NCBI GenBank assembly: GCA_016748015.1
Contig: JAAOMT010000128.1
Span: 1,821,770-1,885,769 of the forward strand
DNA from: Geosiphon pyriformis
Lineage: Eukaryota; Glomeromycota; Glomeromycetes; Archaeosporales; Geosiphonaceae
Length of the DNA: 64,000 nt
Reading direction: 5' to 3'
Of the stretch, positions 36,701 through 48,224 are shown one piece after another. The notes under the pieces are model-generated. The model did not search any database. It saw nothing but the letters and a program-made list of their open reading frames with translations, and was not told where the DNA came from. Position 1 is the stretch's first letter; the number at the start of each line of letters is the position of its first letter. A program made the position numbers and the translations under genes.

Positions 36701-37229
36701 ACTAAAAAAATCAATATTAATTACAATTAAGAATCTCAAAATCATAAGATTATAATATTTTTCACTACAATATTCACAACTACAGTATTTACCTTAACCT
36801 TTTTCAACTTACTATCAATCTTTACAAACAATAGCACAGATAACATCTTAGTACTAAGCTTTAATATATAATAATTCCAAATCTCAAGTTATTGACTATA
36901 ATCAAGAGTGGCAAAACAACAATAAACATTAAATACAACTTAATAATAGACTATTTTGTTTAGCAAATCATAACAATATATAGTTTTAAGCAATACAAAC
37001 CAAATATTTAAACCAGTTCTTATACTTTAGTCTTATAAAAACTCCAAATATTGGTAATACTACATTTTTAGAAGAAAAAATATAGTTGCAATCACCAATT
37101 TTTTTTTTCAAAATACTAATTAAACCACTAAAATAATTTTTTCTACCATAATTACTGAAGATAATACTCTGGCTACTATATTTTTATTTGATATTAACAG
37201 TTTAAACATTGCTAATTTTTTTAGTAAAA

Positions 37230-37560
37230 CTGTTATTAATTGGAATAAACCAATCACAACAATATATACTGATATTAGAATAGAACAATTAGATATTAAA
37301 TTAATATTTAACAGTAAATTCACAAACAGCATAATTATAAAACAACTTATAAACCAATTAAGTTATTAAATAGATTATATAATTACTATTAGAATAATTA
37401 CCACAAATAGAAATACCAAAACACCAATAGAAAAAATTGACAATTTCTTCTTTAAAATTTATGAAATTAGCATCTCAATTAAAGTATTTGTTATAGAAAC
37501 TACTCAGCATTAATTCTTTATAAAAAACAATTAATTAACTAAAATCTATATTATATTTAA
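37230..37560 (+). pseudogene. Element 4 aspartic protease remnant
   Basis: Reads YTDIRIEQLDIKLIFNSKF, where the catalytic Asp-Ser-Gly has become Asn-Ser-Lys, both changes being G to A. Then TNSIIIKQLINQL as in the element 3 protease. Inactive. Confidence 0.6.
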
Positions 37561-38639
37561 CTAAAATACCAGAAACTTCAAATTACTTTTAATAAACAAC
37601 ATACTAGAATATCTGCTATGTATAAATATTTTAAAACAGTGGTTTTAAAACAATTTTTAATTGAATTTAAAAAACCTATCTTCCAGCCAATTTTGAAAAC
37701 CTATTAAGTTTCTTAGATTGACAATTTTAGAACAGAGCTATTACTATTTTTCACATAAGAAAAAATAAATAAAGAAAGAACTAACAAAAAACTCTAAGCA
37801 TTATCATTAATCTATCTAACCCAAATTAAAAAAATTAATCTTATTAACTTCTGAAATTAATCTGTGTTAATTGTAAAAAAAAGTTATCTTTAATAAATAT
37901 TTACATTAGAGACAATAAAGTATGGTCAACTACTACCAAATATTATTGTTAATTTTGTGTATTAAAATAATTTAGATAACCAAAACAGCAAGGCAAATAA
38001 GACAATATGTTATATCTTGCATATAATAAAATATTGTTAAATAAAAAATTATAGAATAATATCTTTAACAAAGAAAAAACATATAACAAATTCTGTTAGT
38101 ACACTATTCTAATCAATAACTGAACTTAAAAAAGAACTTTATTTATTATAGCTTATAGTTAAGCAATAAACTAACTAAATTCATATTTTCATTATAAAAA
38201 AAAATTGAAAAATGACTATAACAAAATAGGAGAGTGCCACAACCAAAAAAATACACACCATAAAAAATTCTTTAGTAATCATCAAAAAAATAGATAACCT
38301 ATTCATAAATGATTCCAAAGCATTTCAAAATTGGTATTAAAAACTTGTCTCTACTTAAAAAAAACAGAAATACAGACTAATAAACTTTAATACAAAACTG
38401 TGTGATTATTGTTTGATTTTTTACTATTTTTAGTATTGTAATAAGTATAATCTCTTGTTTAATTCACTTTTAAGAACACTATACTCTATTTTTGAACTAT
38501 TAGAACCTAAAAAAAAATATAAATTTGCAGATAAGAACATATTATTTCAAGAGCCAAGTAAGGCTATCAAAATAAAACAATATTTTGTCTATTTCAATCT
38601 TTTTAAGGAGTTAGAATTAAAATAATATAATAATGACAA

Positions 38640-39135
38640 TAAAAAAATATGTCTTAAAAAAGCACATAAAATTGATGCTAAATTTAATTTAAAATATTCA
38701 GACAATTTTTCATAGTTATAATACCTTATTTTCTTGTAAAAATAAATCTCAAAATAGCTTTAAAAATTTCTATTAGCACTATAATTCAAGTTGTATTTTG
38801 GTTTAGTCTTGCAAAGAAAAAAATTGACATAAAAGAAAAAATTATTAATGCTGAATACACAAGGAACATTATTGTTATATTACAAAACAATCCAATAAAT
38901 CTTATATGATTGAATTACAAAAAAAGATTATTCAAGCTATCTTTCTACTCTTTATAAAAATATTACAATTAATTTTAGTTAGTATACATGAAAAATTAGA
39001 TTTTACTGCTTGAGAAATTAATAAGTTTGAATCAAATAAAAGAAAAAATATACCAGTTAATTTTGTAGAAAACAATAGTAATAAGATAAAACTTATTTAT
39101 ACCAACACTATTATTTCTATTCTTTTATATTAATA
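38640..39135 (+). pseudogene. Element 4 dUTPase-like remnant
   Basis: Reads KIDAKFNLKYS (motif 1), VFWFSLAKKKIDIK (motif 2 region), IINAEYTRNIIVILQNN (motif 3 region, Asp changed to Asn) and a later NFVENN like the VNMAEE downstream of motif 5 in element 3. It confirms that the dUTPase belongs to the whole element group and was not a late insertion in one copy. Confidence 0.6.
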
Positions 39136-39479
39136 GTATATTTTAAAAGTGAATTAGAAAATTTAAGATCAAGCTCTATTATTTAAAGCTAATCTAAAAT
39201 CTGTTCTCTAACTAATGTTATCAACTTGTATATATTTATAAAAGTTCACAAACATTTCAAAATCTCTATTCACAATTCTATTAAAAATATTATTGAAATT
39301 TCCAAAAGGACTATTATTGGCTTTATTTCTCTAAACATTTAAAATTTTAAAAAATCTTAGTCTATTTCAGACTTTGCACAATTGTTTTTATTTTGTGATA
39401 TTATCTCACAAGTATAGAATCTGCTAATAAAAAACTACTTGTTCATACTAAAAAAAATTATTAAATTAAACCTGGAAAA

Positions 39480-40735
39480 TTTAAGTACACTATAACAAAT
39501 ATAACTTAAAGTCCTCTTAAATTAATACACCAATATTTTTGCCAGTAAAAACAAATTTGAACACACTGATATTATAAAACACCAGATCAACATAGAAGAT
39601 ACCAGATTTATTAAACAATAAACTTACAGAATAACCTCAGCAAACAACAACCTGATTAAACAAAAGGTACAATAGATGTTAAATAACAGATTAATCAAAG
39701 AATTGTTAAGTTCTTGGTCTTTTCCAGTAATATTAATTACCAAAAAGAACAAAAAAATACAGTTCTATATAAATTACTAAAAACTTAATAGCATTATTTA
39801 AAAAGATAACTATCTAACTCTTCTCATTTAAAAAATTTTGAATAATCTAAGAAATAAGAAATAGTTCTTATTATTAAATCTAACCAGTAGATATTAACAA
39901 GTCAAAATAAACTTCAAAAACAAAAAAAGACAGTATTTATCATACAGAATGAAAACTTTAAATTCAATATAATGTTTTTTAAACTCTGTAATACTTCAGC
40001 TATTTTTTAACATTTTATGAATATTATGTATAAAAAAATTCTTTAAAAATCAGTTGTAATATACTTGAATAATATCAATATATTTTTTAAAATATTTTAT
40101 AACCATTTGTTCCACTTTTAACAAGGTTTTAATTATTTTTAGAGTGCCAAATTGAAACTTAATCCAAACAAATGCTTCTTTAGAAAAACTGAAATAAAAT
40201 TTTTAGAACACATAATAAGTAAAGATAGGATAAAACTAGATCTAACAAAGTTTAAAAAATCAAGAACTTTTTAGTTCTGACCAATTTATAAAAACTAAGA
40301 AGATTCTTAAACTAGTTAGATACTACTGCAAATTTGTCAAAAACTTCTCAAACATTACAAAACCACTCCATTATCTGTTGTCAAATTATGTCTTATACTT
40401 ATAGAGAAAAAAACAACAAAAAGCTTTTAATTATCTTAAGCAATACTTAATAGAAACACCAATATTAATTTATTTAGACTTTAATAAATGTTTTATTATT
40501 ACTACAAACACTTTAAAAAATATACTAAAAGCTGTTTTGTCACAAATTAAACCAGATAATTAAGAACACCTAATTGTATATACTAGTTACAGTACTAATA
40601 CCACAAAGAAAATATATAATATAATAAATTTAGAATATCTTACTATTTATTAAACAGTACAAAATTGGAAACACTATCTTTGTCAACTATTTGATCTATA
40701 TATAAATCACAAAAAACTCATTTAGTTACTCAGCA
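39480..40735 (+). pseudogene. Element 4 RT and RNase H, decayed
   Basis: RT start resembles element 3 (LLNQYTNIFASKNKFEHTDII across changes). The YxDD box is YLNN (40062-40073), both catalytic Asp now Asn by G to A. KLKLNPNKCFFRKTEIKF follows. RNase H reads FIITTNTLKN with its first Asp also changed to Asn. The frame fades near 40735. Confidence 0.65.
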
Positions 40736-40739
40736 AACC

Positions 40740-42459
40740 ATAATTGGAAGAAAAATATACATGATAAAATAATAATATATTTTTAAACATAATAAGTAAT
40801 ATTAAGTTTAATAAATTTTTACAACTGGTCAAAGAACTATTTAATAAAAAAGCCATTGGTTTTTCTGGTATTCTTAACAAGCTCTGAAAACATAGTAATA
40901 TGCAGATTTTAAGTAATTTGTTAGACATTTTCAATCTGTATTTAATGTTAGATATAGTTTTTACACAATAAAAAAGAGTCAAAGTTTTTATAATACCAAA
41001 ATTATATAATTAAAAAAGGACTTTTACTAATATTAAATTGATAGCTTTAATTAAAATAATTCAGAAAATTTTGTCTAAGCTTTTTTCAAATAAAATTTTT
41101 TTAGTTCATAATAGATTTAATGTCTTGTGTAATAATAATTTCTTAGTTTTAGAAAACATATTCATTCAGATCTTAATTTTTGTTGTTGGTTTTATGATTA
41201 AGAATATATTAAAAAAAGACAAAAAGCTGTAATTGGTTCTTTAAAATATGTATAAGGCATATACTTCTGTTAAGTAATATTATTTATAAAACAGTTTAAT
41301 TAAAATCAAGATATATTTATATTTTATTAAGTTTTTTGAAGATATATACAATAATTGGATTAATCAAATAATAACAAATTTTGGGCTTACAGGTGAGTAT
41401 ACTGTTTATAATAGTCTGAATTAAGAGAAAGTTTTTTCACCACTACTGTGGAAGATTTTTTACAACTCTTTGTTTTATAAAATTAAAAAACATGACTATT
41501 TATATAATTACAGATTAGATTCAAAGTTTTTTACAAAAATTAACAAGCAGAATTACAAAAGTAATATAATTTTTTTTCTAACAGTTAGAGCTTTTGTAAA
41601 TAACACAACTTAAGTTAAAAGTAGTATAACAGTAATTAGTGTATTTTAGATATTACTAATAAATTCTTTTAGATTAATAATATTTCAATTAATACAGAAA
41701 AAACAATTGTTATATTTATTAATTAAAAAACAGAAGCTTTATATTTGTTGATAAGTGGGATATTTCAGTAGCTAAAAAGAGTGTGTTTTATAGATATTTG
41801 GATATTTTTTTATCTATAGATAATATTTTCAAGTCAAGTTTAATTAAAATTTACTTAAATATAAAGTTTTTTATAAATTTAGTTTTAAGAAAAGCTGTTT
41901 TTAATAAACAATTTTTGTATTTGGTGCCTATTATTTTACAGTCTATAATTAATTACAGAATACAATTTAATTATGTATTAGTAAATATATGTAAGAAATA
42001 AAACAAAATATTGAGAAAAGAGCTAAAGCTTAAAACTAATTTACCTAAAAACTTTTTCAATAAAGTCATTTCTTATTCCAAGTTATATGATCTTAAAATA
42101 TTTGAGCAGATACAAAATAAAAATTCACTAGCTAATTTGGTGGTCTTTGCCAATTTAAAAAAAATATTTAGCAAATTATTTAAATACAAAGTTATAAATT
42201 TGCAGATTATTAGTTAAATATCTTAACACCTTAGTTTTTTGATCATATTATTAATTAATTCTATAAATTGTTTTTTGGTAGATGTAACCAATACTTAAAT
42301 ATTATGTAAGTTGTTTTTAAATAATGATCTACTTAATGTTTTTTGGGCTGGTAATAATATTGTTATTGCAAATATCTTGAACTTAAAATATTATTTGAAT
42401 ATAATCAGTTTGTTAAAAAGATTTGATATTGTTTTGTAAATCAATTTCTGGATTGTTAT
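40740..42459 (+). pseudogene. LINE reverse transcriptase, segment 1 of a split LINE
   Basis: Reads, across stops, ELFNKKAIGFSGI, IALIKIIQKILSKLFSNKI (41038 on), FLVHNRFNVL, EKVFSPLLWKIFYNSL, AFVNNTT (family FVDDT, both Asp to Asn) and FFINLVLRKAVFNKQFLYLV, ending in LLKRFDIVL near 42440. These are LINE-type RT and thumb signatures in the right order. The copy stops at solo LTR A and resumes at 43294. Upstream endonuclease is missing. Confidence 0.8.
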
Positions 42460-43293
42460 TGTTACTTATGAAAATTAAGAATATTATAGTTAAAAGAATA
42501 GCTAATTAGAAATAGACATAATAATAAAGAAATTTCAGGATTCTTCTAAAAAAATTGCAGGATTTCAGAATTCCAGAATTTTAGAATCTCAGGATTTTTT
42601 TAAAGAAATTACAAGATTCCAGAAATCTCATATAATACAAACTATGTATATATAATAGTAACATTAGAAACAAAAAAAATATTCAGTTTAATTTTAATTT
42701 AATATTTTTTTTATTATTTACTAATTAATCTTTACTTCATAGATAGTTACTATTACCCAAAATAAATTTATTAACAATATCAAATAAAACATACTTATTA
42801 TCATCCAATCTAGGTTATTATTATTTGATTGAGAATCTTAATTACTCTTTTATTATCAACACTTTATGTTAATAATATTTAATAGAACAATAGCTCTTGA
42901 TTATAGTTATTGATGAGATATTAATCTTTTATTTGTTTTTTATTTGTTTTCTTATTTGTTTTTTTGTTGTTTACTAAATAATTAAAAGATTAATGCACAG
43001 AGTATTAACATCAAAAAAACTTGGTAAAAAACTTATAAAACAAAGATAGAAACTCAGAAAATTGAGAATAACTTACCAAAAACCAGCCACCAAACTGAGA
43101 AAAAAATTTAACAAAATACATATTCTAGAAGACTATTGAAACAATACTTGAATCTCTGTTCATTATATAAAAAACTCAACCCAAAACCTTCAGATTATGA
43201 AAACCTTCAGATATTATCAATAACAATAAGCTATTAAGCACTAAGTTATGGGTTTGTTATTTACTCTAATTACCTAAATAATTATTTGTAACA
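42460..43293 (+). repeat. Solo LTR A
   Basis: TGTTACTTAT to TTTGTAACA, 834 bp, with a perfect target duplication TTAT (42456-42459 and 43294-43297). No internal element sequence belongs to it, so it is a product of LTR-LTR recombination. Its second half matches the element 3 LTR (AATAGCTCTTGATTATAG, T-rich run, CAAGTTATGGG), but its U3 has GGATT/CAGAATT-type repeats (42535-42630) in place of the dyad array. Confidence 0.88.
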
Positions 43294-43423
43294 TTATAAT
43301 ATATACTTTACATAAAATATGTTTTGCAAATAGAAGAGACTGAATTTTAAAGATCTGGTTTCTGGTTGGTTCAGTTTACTTATTAATTTTAAGTTTCTTA
43401 TTTTGTTTTTAGTAGCTGTTTGT
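43294..43423 (+). pseudogene. LINE segment 2 (between solo LTRs A and B)
   Basis: Only 130 bp; reads FWLVQFTY..VSYFV, compatible with the linker between RT and RNase H in this LINE. It continues segment 1 across solo LTR A and continues at 54143 after solo LTR B. Confidence 0.55.
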
Positions 43424-43471
43424 TGTTATTTATAGAGATTAGAAATTATAACAAATAGATAAAATAGCCAA
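43424..43471 (+). repeat. Solo LTR B, left part (interrupted by element 3)
   Basis: Starts TGTTATTTAT. Its text ending AGCCAA continues after element 3 as TTAGAAATAGACATAG, exactly as solo LTR A reads AGCTAATTAGAAATAGACATA, which proves that element 3 landed inside this LTR. Confidence 0.82.
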
Positions 43472-43545
43472 TATTACTTATAAAAAAAGACAGATATAGA
43501 AAAAATAATAAACCAATAAGTGAATAGTATATAGCATGTGAGCAC

Positions 43546-43720
43546 ATTGCTCAGCAATGTAGAGCAATGATAGAAATCATGGCACATTGCTTAGCAATAT
43601 AGAGCAATATCAGAAAACATGGCATATTGCTCAGCAATGTGGAGTGATATTAGAAAATGAGAGCACATCATTCAGCAATATGAGTATTATTCAAAAAATT
43701 ATAGCATATTGCTCAGGAAT
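43546..43720 (+). promoter_or_regulatory. Phased dyad array in LTR U3
   Basis: Five copies of the near-perfect dyad ATTGCTCAGCAAT start at 43546, 43586, 43626, 43667 and 43708, i.e. every 40-41 bp; copies 4 and 5 carry substitutions. The 3' LTR repeats this at 52571, 52611, 52651, 52692 and 52733. It lies about 30 bp upstream of a TATA box, so it is likely a transcription-factor or chromatin-binding array. Function is inferred. Confidence 0.8.
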
Positions 43721-43749
43721 GTGAGTGATCTCATAGTACATTAATTATG

Positions 43750-43757
43750 TATATATA
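43750..43757 (+). promoter_or_regulatory. TATA box of the element 3 LTR
   Basis: TATATATA within GTATATATAGTGGTAGCATTA. The same box with the same downstream AGYATTAGAAG text occurs in the element 1, 2 and 3 LTRs and, with changes, in solo LTRs A and B. The RNA start would be within the next 30 bp or so. Confidence 0.6.
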
Positions 43758-44329
43758 GTGGTAGCATTAGAAGTAGAAAGAGCAGAATCCATCAGTTAGA
43801 AACCTTTCACATCACAAATATCAATAAATAATTATTCACTATCTCAATTCACTCTCCACTATCAACACTACATGTTAATAATAATTGATACTTAACCACA
43901 CTAGAACAATAGCTTTTGATTATGGCTATTGACAGGATACTAACTTGCAATTGCTTTCATTTATTTCTTTATTTTTCATTTATTTTTTTTGTTTTGTTAT
44001 TTTTTTGTTTTACTAAAAAATTGATTTAAAATTAAGCACTGAGATACAAACATCATAGTGACTGGTAAAAGACCCATAAAACAAGAGTAGAACACTTATA
44101 GATTTGAGGATAACTTACCAGGAAGATTACTGGCCACCATGCTGAGAAAGAAATTTGACAAAACTGTGGTTTCGGGAAGCTATGAATAAAACCATCAATT
44201 AAAATCTCTGTTCATTATACAAAGAACTTTACAACAAAACCTTCAGATATCAACACCTGAGTACCAACCAAGCACCAAGTTACAGATTTGTTATTTGACT
44301 TGAGACCCCAAATAATCATCTGTAATATT

Positions 44330-44370
44330 TGGTGCTCTCTCTAAGATATAATCCTACAGAGAACAGCACC
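44330..44370 (+). other. Primer-binding site and hairpin of element 3
   Basis: TGGTGCTCTCTCTAAG starts 2 nt after the LTR. GGTGCT (44331-44336) is the exact reverse complement of AGCACC (44365-44370), with further CTCTCT/AGAGAA pairing, so the primer site can fold into a hairpin. Relatives are seen at 11852, 35037 and (minus strand) 62064. Confidence 0.6.
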
Positions 44371-44371
44371 A

Positions 44372-46100
44372 ACCATAATCATCCAAACAGTAACAGAATC
44401 TGAAGAAATAGGAACAAACCATTTAGGATTTGCAAAGTCTTTATTCCAACATTATCACACTTATCTCAGATTAACAAATAATAGTTGGCCAACAGAATTA
44501 GCTTTCAATTACTACATCAACAAAAAAATAGTATACCACTTGAGAGGCCAAGGAGATCTAGAATCCACCTTCAACAACTTCTTCAGTGAATTGCTTTAAA
44601 GCACCACCCTTTCACAAAACTACCTATTTGCATCTCTAATTACAGAAATAAACAGAGAAATTGAAAAATACACCAAATAGAGATTTCCTATTACTTTTGC
44701 TGACAAAGGAAAAGGAAGAATATAAACATCAGCAGGAACACCAAAGCAAATCCAACTACCCACTTGGAAGAAACAAAGATTTGACTCACCTGCTAATTCA
44801 TCATATCACTACATACTCGGAAGTACTATCAATATAATAAACACAGTTACAACAAGTGCAACAATGCCATTAAACAGAATCCTATTTCAAAGTAAACAAA
44901 AAAAAACAGAGTTATTAGGAACATATGACAATTATTTTGAGGAATTTAAATCACAATCCTTAATGCCATTAAGGATTTGATCACCACCACCACAATCAAA
45001 TTTCGAAGCCATTAGTCCTTAGAAAATAACCAACTCTGATGAAAAAGAGAGTAGCAATCAGGAAGTTAATAAGCAAAACCTGATCCTAGAAAATTCAGAA
45101 ATTAAAACCCCGGTTAATCAAACTTTGGAAGATCAGAATAATCAAAACTCCGACATAATTAATCAACATTTACCTTTAGTAATCGTGATCAATCCACCAC
45201 CAGTGCCACCAAATGCCGAACAGCATCAACAGCCACAACTATTACCTCAACAATAAATCCAACAGCAACCACAACAACAACCAATGGCTTATGCTCCAAT
45301 TGCCAAAATCGAGAAATTTATTGGCAAAGAGAACAATGCTCAAGTATGGCTTAACAATGTGGAAAAAGCTATCACAGCCAATGAATAGAACAATGACAGA
45401 GCCTTTTAAGTGATTTCCTATTTTTTACAAGATACTACCAACTCATGGTATCAGAGTTTAGCCGTTAAATCTCAAACATTCTAGGAATTCAAAACTGCAT
45501 TCCTGAGATATTTCAGTAATAATAACAGCATTAATTGCTTAGCCAACACTTTCACCACAATTAAACAGAGAGAAACTGAAGCAGTTACCACTTACTTGGG
45601 ACATTTCTACAAGAATCTGCACCAAATCCAAGTAATTCAAGCTGACTACTTTACAGCACCTCAGATTTTAAATCAGTTCATCCATGGATTGCATAGTAGC
45701 TTACTCCAATGCATATGCCCAATGCACCCACAAACTCTTCAAAACGCAGTCACAAATGCCAGAGATTTCGAATCAGCAGAACTTAAAGCAAGCCATGCCC
45801 AAGCTGTTAATCTAGTGATAAATAGATTATCTGAATTGGATTCCAAATTGAAACAATTCAGTAATTCAATTAATCAGAAATTGGAAGAATACTTAGCTGA
45901 CAATCACGCAATTTATCAACCACCACAATAATGCAATAATTCAGGAAACCTAAATCATTTCCAAAATCAGTTATGTTCATCATTATCAAATTAGCTGTGA
46001 CAATAAGAGATACATGTCTACCATAATTGTAGTAAACAAGACTACATTAGAGCCGATTGCCAATTTTATAATAATAACTCATGATTGGGAAATCAATATT
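44372..46100 (+). pseudogene. Element 3 gag
   Basis: The leader region is followed by a Gln/Pro-rich part (45180-45290) and a retrotransposon gag domain, readable as IAKIEKFIGKENNAQVWLNN, then AFLRYFSNNNSIN, ETEAVTTYLGHFY (open 45596-45931) and LKQFSNSINQKLEEYLADN. The zinc knuckle near 46016-46060 has become Tyr-X2-Cys-X4-Tyr-X4-Cys, so two ligands are lost. At least six stops interrupt the frame. Confidence 0.8.
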
Positions 46101-46649
46101 GAAACTCTAATCACTGGTTTCCAACTCCGAATCACCAACTCAACCCAGCACCATATCAACCAACTTACCTGCCAATAATACAACAGCCAATATATTAACC
46201 ACCCATATATTAATCTCCAGTTTATCAACTACAGCCACTAGTAATATATCAATTACCACAGCCACAAATAATTTATCAGACATTCACAGTTCAAACACTG
46301 CCATTAAACTCTACTCAAATGACATCAGGAAACCCTAAATAGAGAGTTACCCAAAACTGGAGATTAGTGATGGTTATTCACCAACTAATTCCCAGTTCAT
46401 CCAACCAGCTGTTAGGATCATAACAGTAAAGTTCGGAAATTGGGTATACTCAAAACTCAGGTTCCCAAAACTATTTAAGTTTCTTGGTTACTCCAAAAGA
46501 TGTCCAACCCAATAATCCAAAAACCAACCAAAAACAATAACTTACCAACAACATATCTCTAGCCACCATCACCAACAATGAATTACTAGCAGCAATTTTC
46601 CCATTTGAACTCGAGAAAACCACACCAGTCCTATTATTCAGTGAAGCCA

Positions 46650-47100
46650 CTCTTGATACCAAACCAATCACTGCCATGTACACTAATGTGAAAGTTGATG
46701 GCCATGCCATCAAACTAATCCTAGACAGTGGATTAGCTGGCAACATCATCACAAAACAACTCATGGACCAATTAGGTCACCAAGTTAATTGAGCTGCCAG
46801 TGCACAAATTATCACAGCTGATGGAACAACAAAAACTTCTATTGGCGAAATTGATGACTTCCCTATAGAAATCAACAGTATTACTGTGCCAATCAAAGTA
46901 TTAGTCATAGAAGCCACACAATATCAAGCCCTCATTGGTAATAACTGGCTGTTCAAAACCAACACGATGCTTAATTGGAACACACAAAAGCTCCAACTCA
47001 GCCAGAATGGTCAACACACACAGGTACCAGCCACATGTGACCATTTCAAAACTTTCAACACACCAGCACCTTTTATCGAATTTGAGGAAGAAAAAGAAAA
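46650..47100 (+). pseudogene. Element 3 aspartic protease
   Basis: Reads MYTNVKVDGHAIKLILDSG with the catalytic Asp-Ser-Gly intact, then GNIITKQLMDQLG, a stop at about 46790, IITADG, VPIKVLVIEATQYQALIGNN and WLFKTN. This is the retropepsin-like fold of Ty3/Gypsy pol, which would cleave Gag and Gag-Pol. One TGA in the domain and an upstream run of stops make it non-functional as it stands. Confidence 0.8.
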
Positions 47101-47389
47101 ACCTACCTGGAAAGCTTATCAAGTGTCCTGGATGATGAAAATCACAATGAACTACCACCTATACTTTTCTGGAACAACAATGGCAAAAGGAAACAGAAGA
47201 AGACTGAACTTATCTGAAACACCAACCAAGACTGGAAAAATAACAACAACTCAAACAAACTACCAAGCTGAGAATGAGAAAAAAATAATAAGAAGAAAGA
47301 AGAAAACCTACCTGAAAAAATCACTGCCACAAAAGAAATAACTAGTGGCTGGGAAAGAAAATACTTCCAAGAACTGATAAAAAAGCCAC

Positions 47390-48220
47390 CATATATTCTT
47401 CTCAAATGCAAAGACTGTAGGAAGAAACTGTCTTCCATGGGAGCTTGGATCATGCCAAATGAAGATTACTGAACACAAACCCACTATTATTGTAAGCCTT
47501 GCCACTGTGAATGCTATGGCTATCCAAAAAGGCAAGGCAAGTGAAACAACAAATCATGTCTCACTTGTGGCAAACAACTACTTGACAAAGGAATGTGTGA
47601 TACTTCATGCCAATACATGATCCTCATCAGTGACTGGATAAGTCATGGTATGCAAATAACTGCAGCCTGGCACCATGCAATATCTCACTTGGATGGTTAC
47701 CTACACAACGAAGACAAGATCTGGTGAATGGCAAATGCAAAAATAGAAGGAGCCACACTTAGTGAAATATTGGAAATCAAGAACAACCCTCCAGAGCCAG
47801 TTAACATTGTTCTGATTCCCAACCCAGATGCCTTCCTAGACTTGGAAGCAGGTCTAGAAAAATTCTATGAACATTACCAAAATTTGGCGCCAACCAGAGA
47901 AAAACAAAAACAACAGTTGGAAGAAATCAACACTCGACTATGTGATCATTGTTTAATTCCCTGTGACTTTCAATACTGTAATGAGTGTGACCTCATTTAC
48001 AATCTATCCATTTGCATGATCTACATAATCCCAGAAGAAGAAAAACCAATCAACAGCTGCAGATCAGAATCGGAATCAGTTTTCAATCCCAATTCAAACT
48101 TTGACAATGATGATAATGAAAACAATGGTTCCAGTTCTGCTCCAATTAGCAACAAGAATTATGACAATTTAAATTCTGATTCATACCCCAAAACATTTAT
48201 CGCACTTCCTGACCTCACCA
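47390..48220 (+). pseudogene. Element 3 Cys-rich module and acidic linker
   Basis: Between protease and dUTPase, translation gives Cys pairs CKDC, CKPCHCEC, CLTC and CDTSC (47407-47610), then, in the long open stretch 47728-48462, CDHCLIPCDFQYCNECDLIY (47941-48000). The spacing resembles several zinc ribbons or treble clefs. An acidic Asn/Ser/Asp-rich linker (48060-48180) leads to the dUTPase. I do not recognise the Cys-rich part from other Gypsy elements. Two stops lie in its first half. Confidence 0.7.
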
Positions 48221-48224
48221 AGGA

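Larger units (their letters stand above)
34080..40735 (+). mobile_element. Element 4: heavily decayed Ty3/Gypsy element, 3' end missing
   Basis: The order of remnants is LTR (34080-35035), primer site (from 35037), gag, CCHC-like knuckle, protease, linker, dUTPase, RT and RNase H, all in one orientation and matching element 3. No integrase and no 3' LTR follow: at about 40735 the text changes to LINE RT. It is the oldest-looking copy, with no CpG at all in 36001-37000 and stops in every frame. The left edge is approximate because the LTR start has eroded. Confidence 0.75.
43472..44327 (+). repeat. 5' LTR of element 3
   Basis: TATTACTTAT to TGTAATA (ancestral TGTTAC and GTAACA). Contents: dyad array at 43546-43720, TATATATA at 43750-43757, T-rich run near 43960-44010. 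It pairs with 52497-53353; in the first ~290 bp I counted about 37 differences, all but one of them transitions. Confidence 0.92.

Noticed and set aside
43546-43720. Regularly spaced dyads that look like a CRISPR array
   Set aside because: Eukaryotic LTR context, spacers are similar to each other and shared between copies, no cas genes. Interpreted as a U3 regulatory array.
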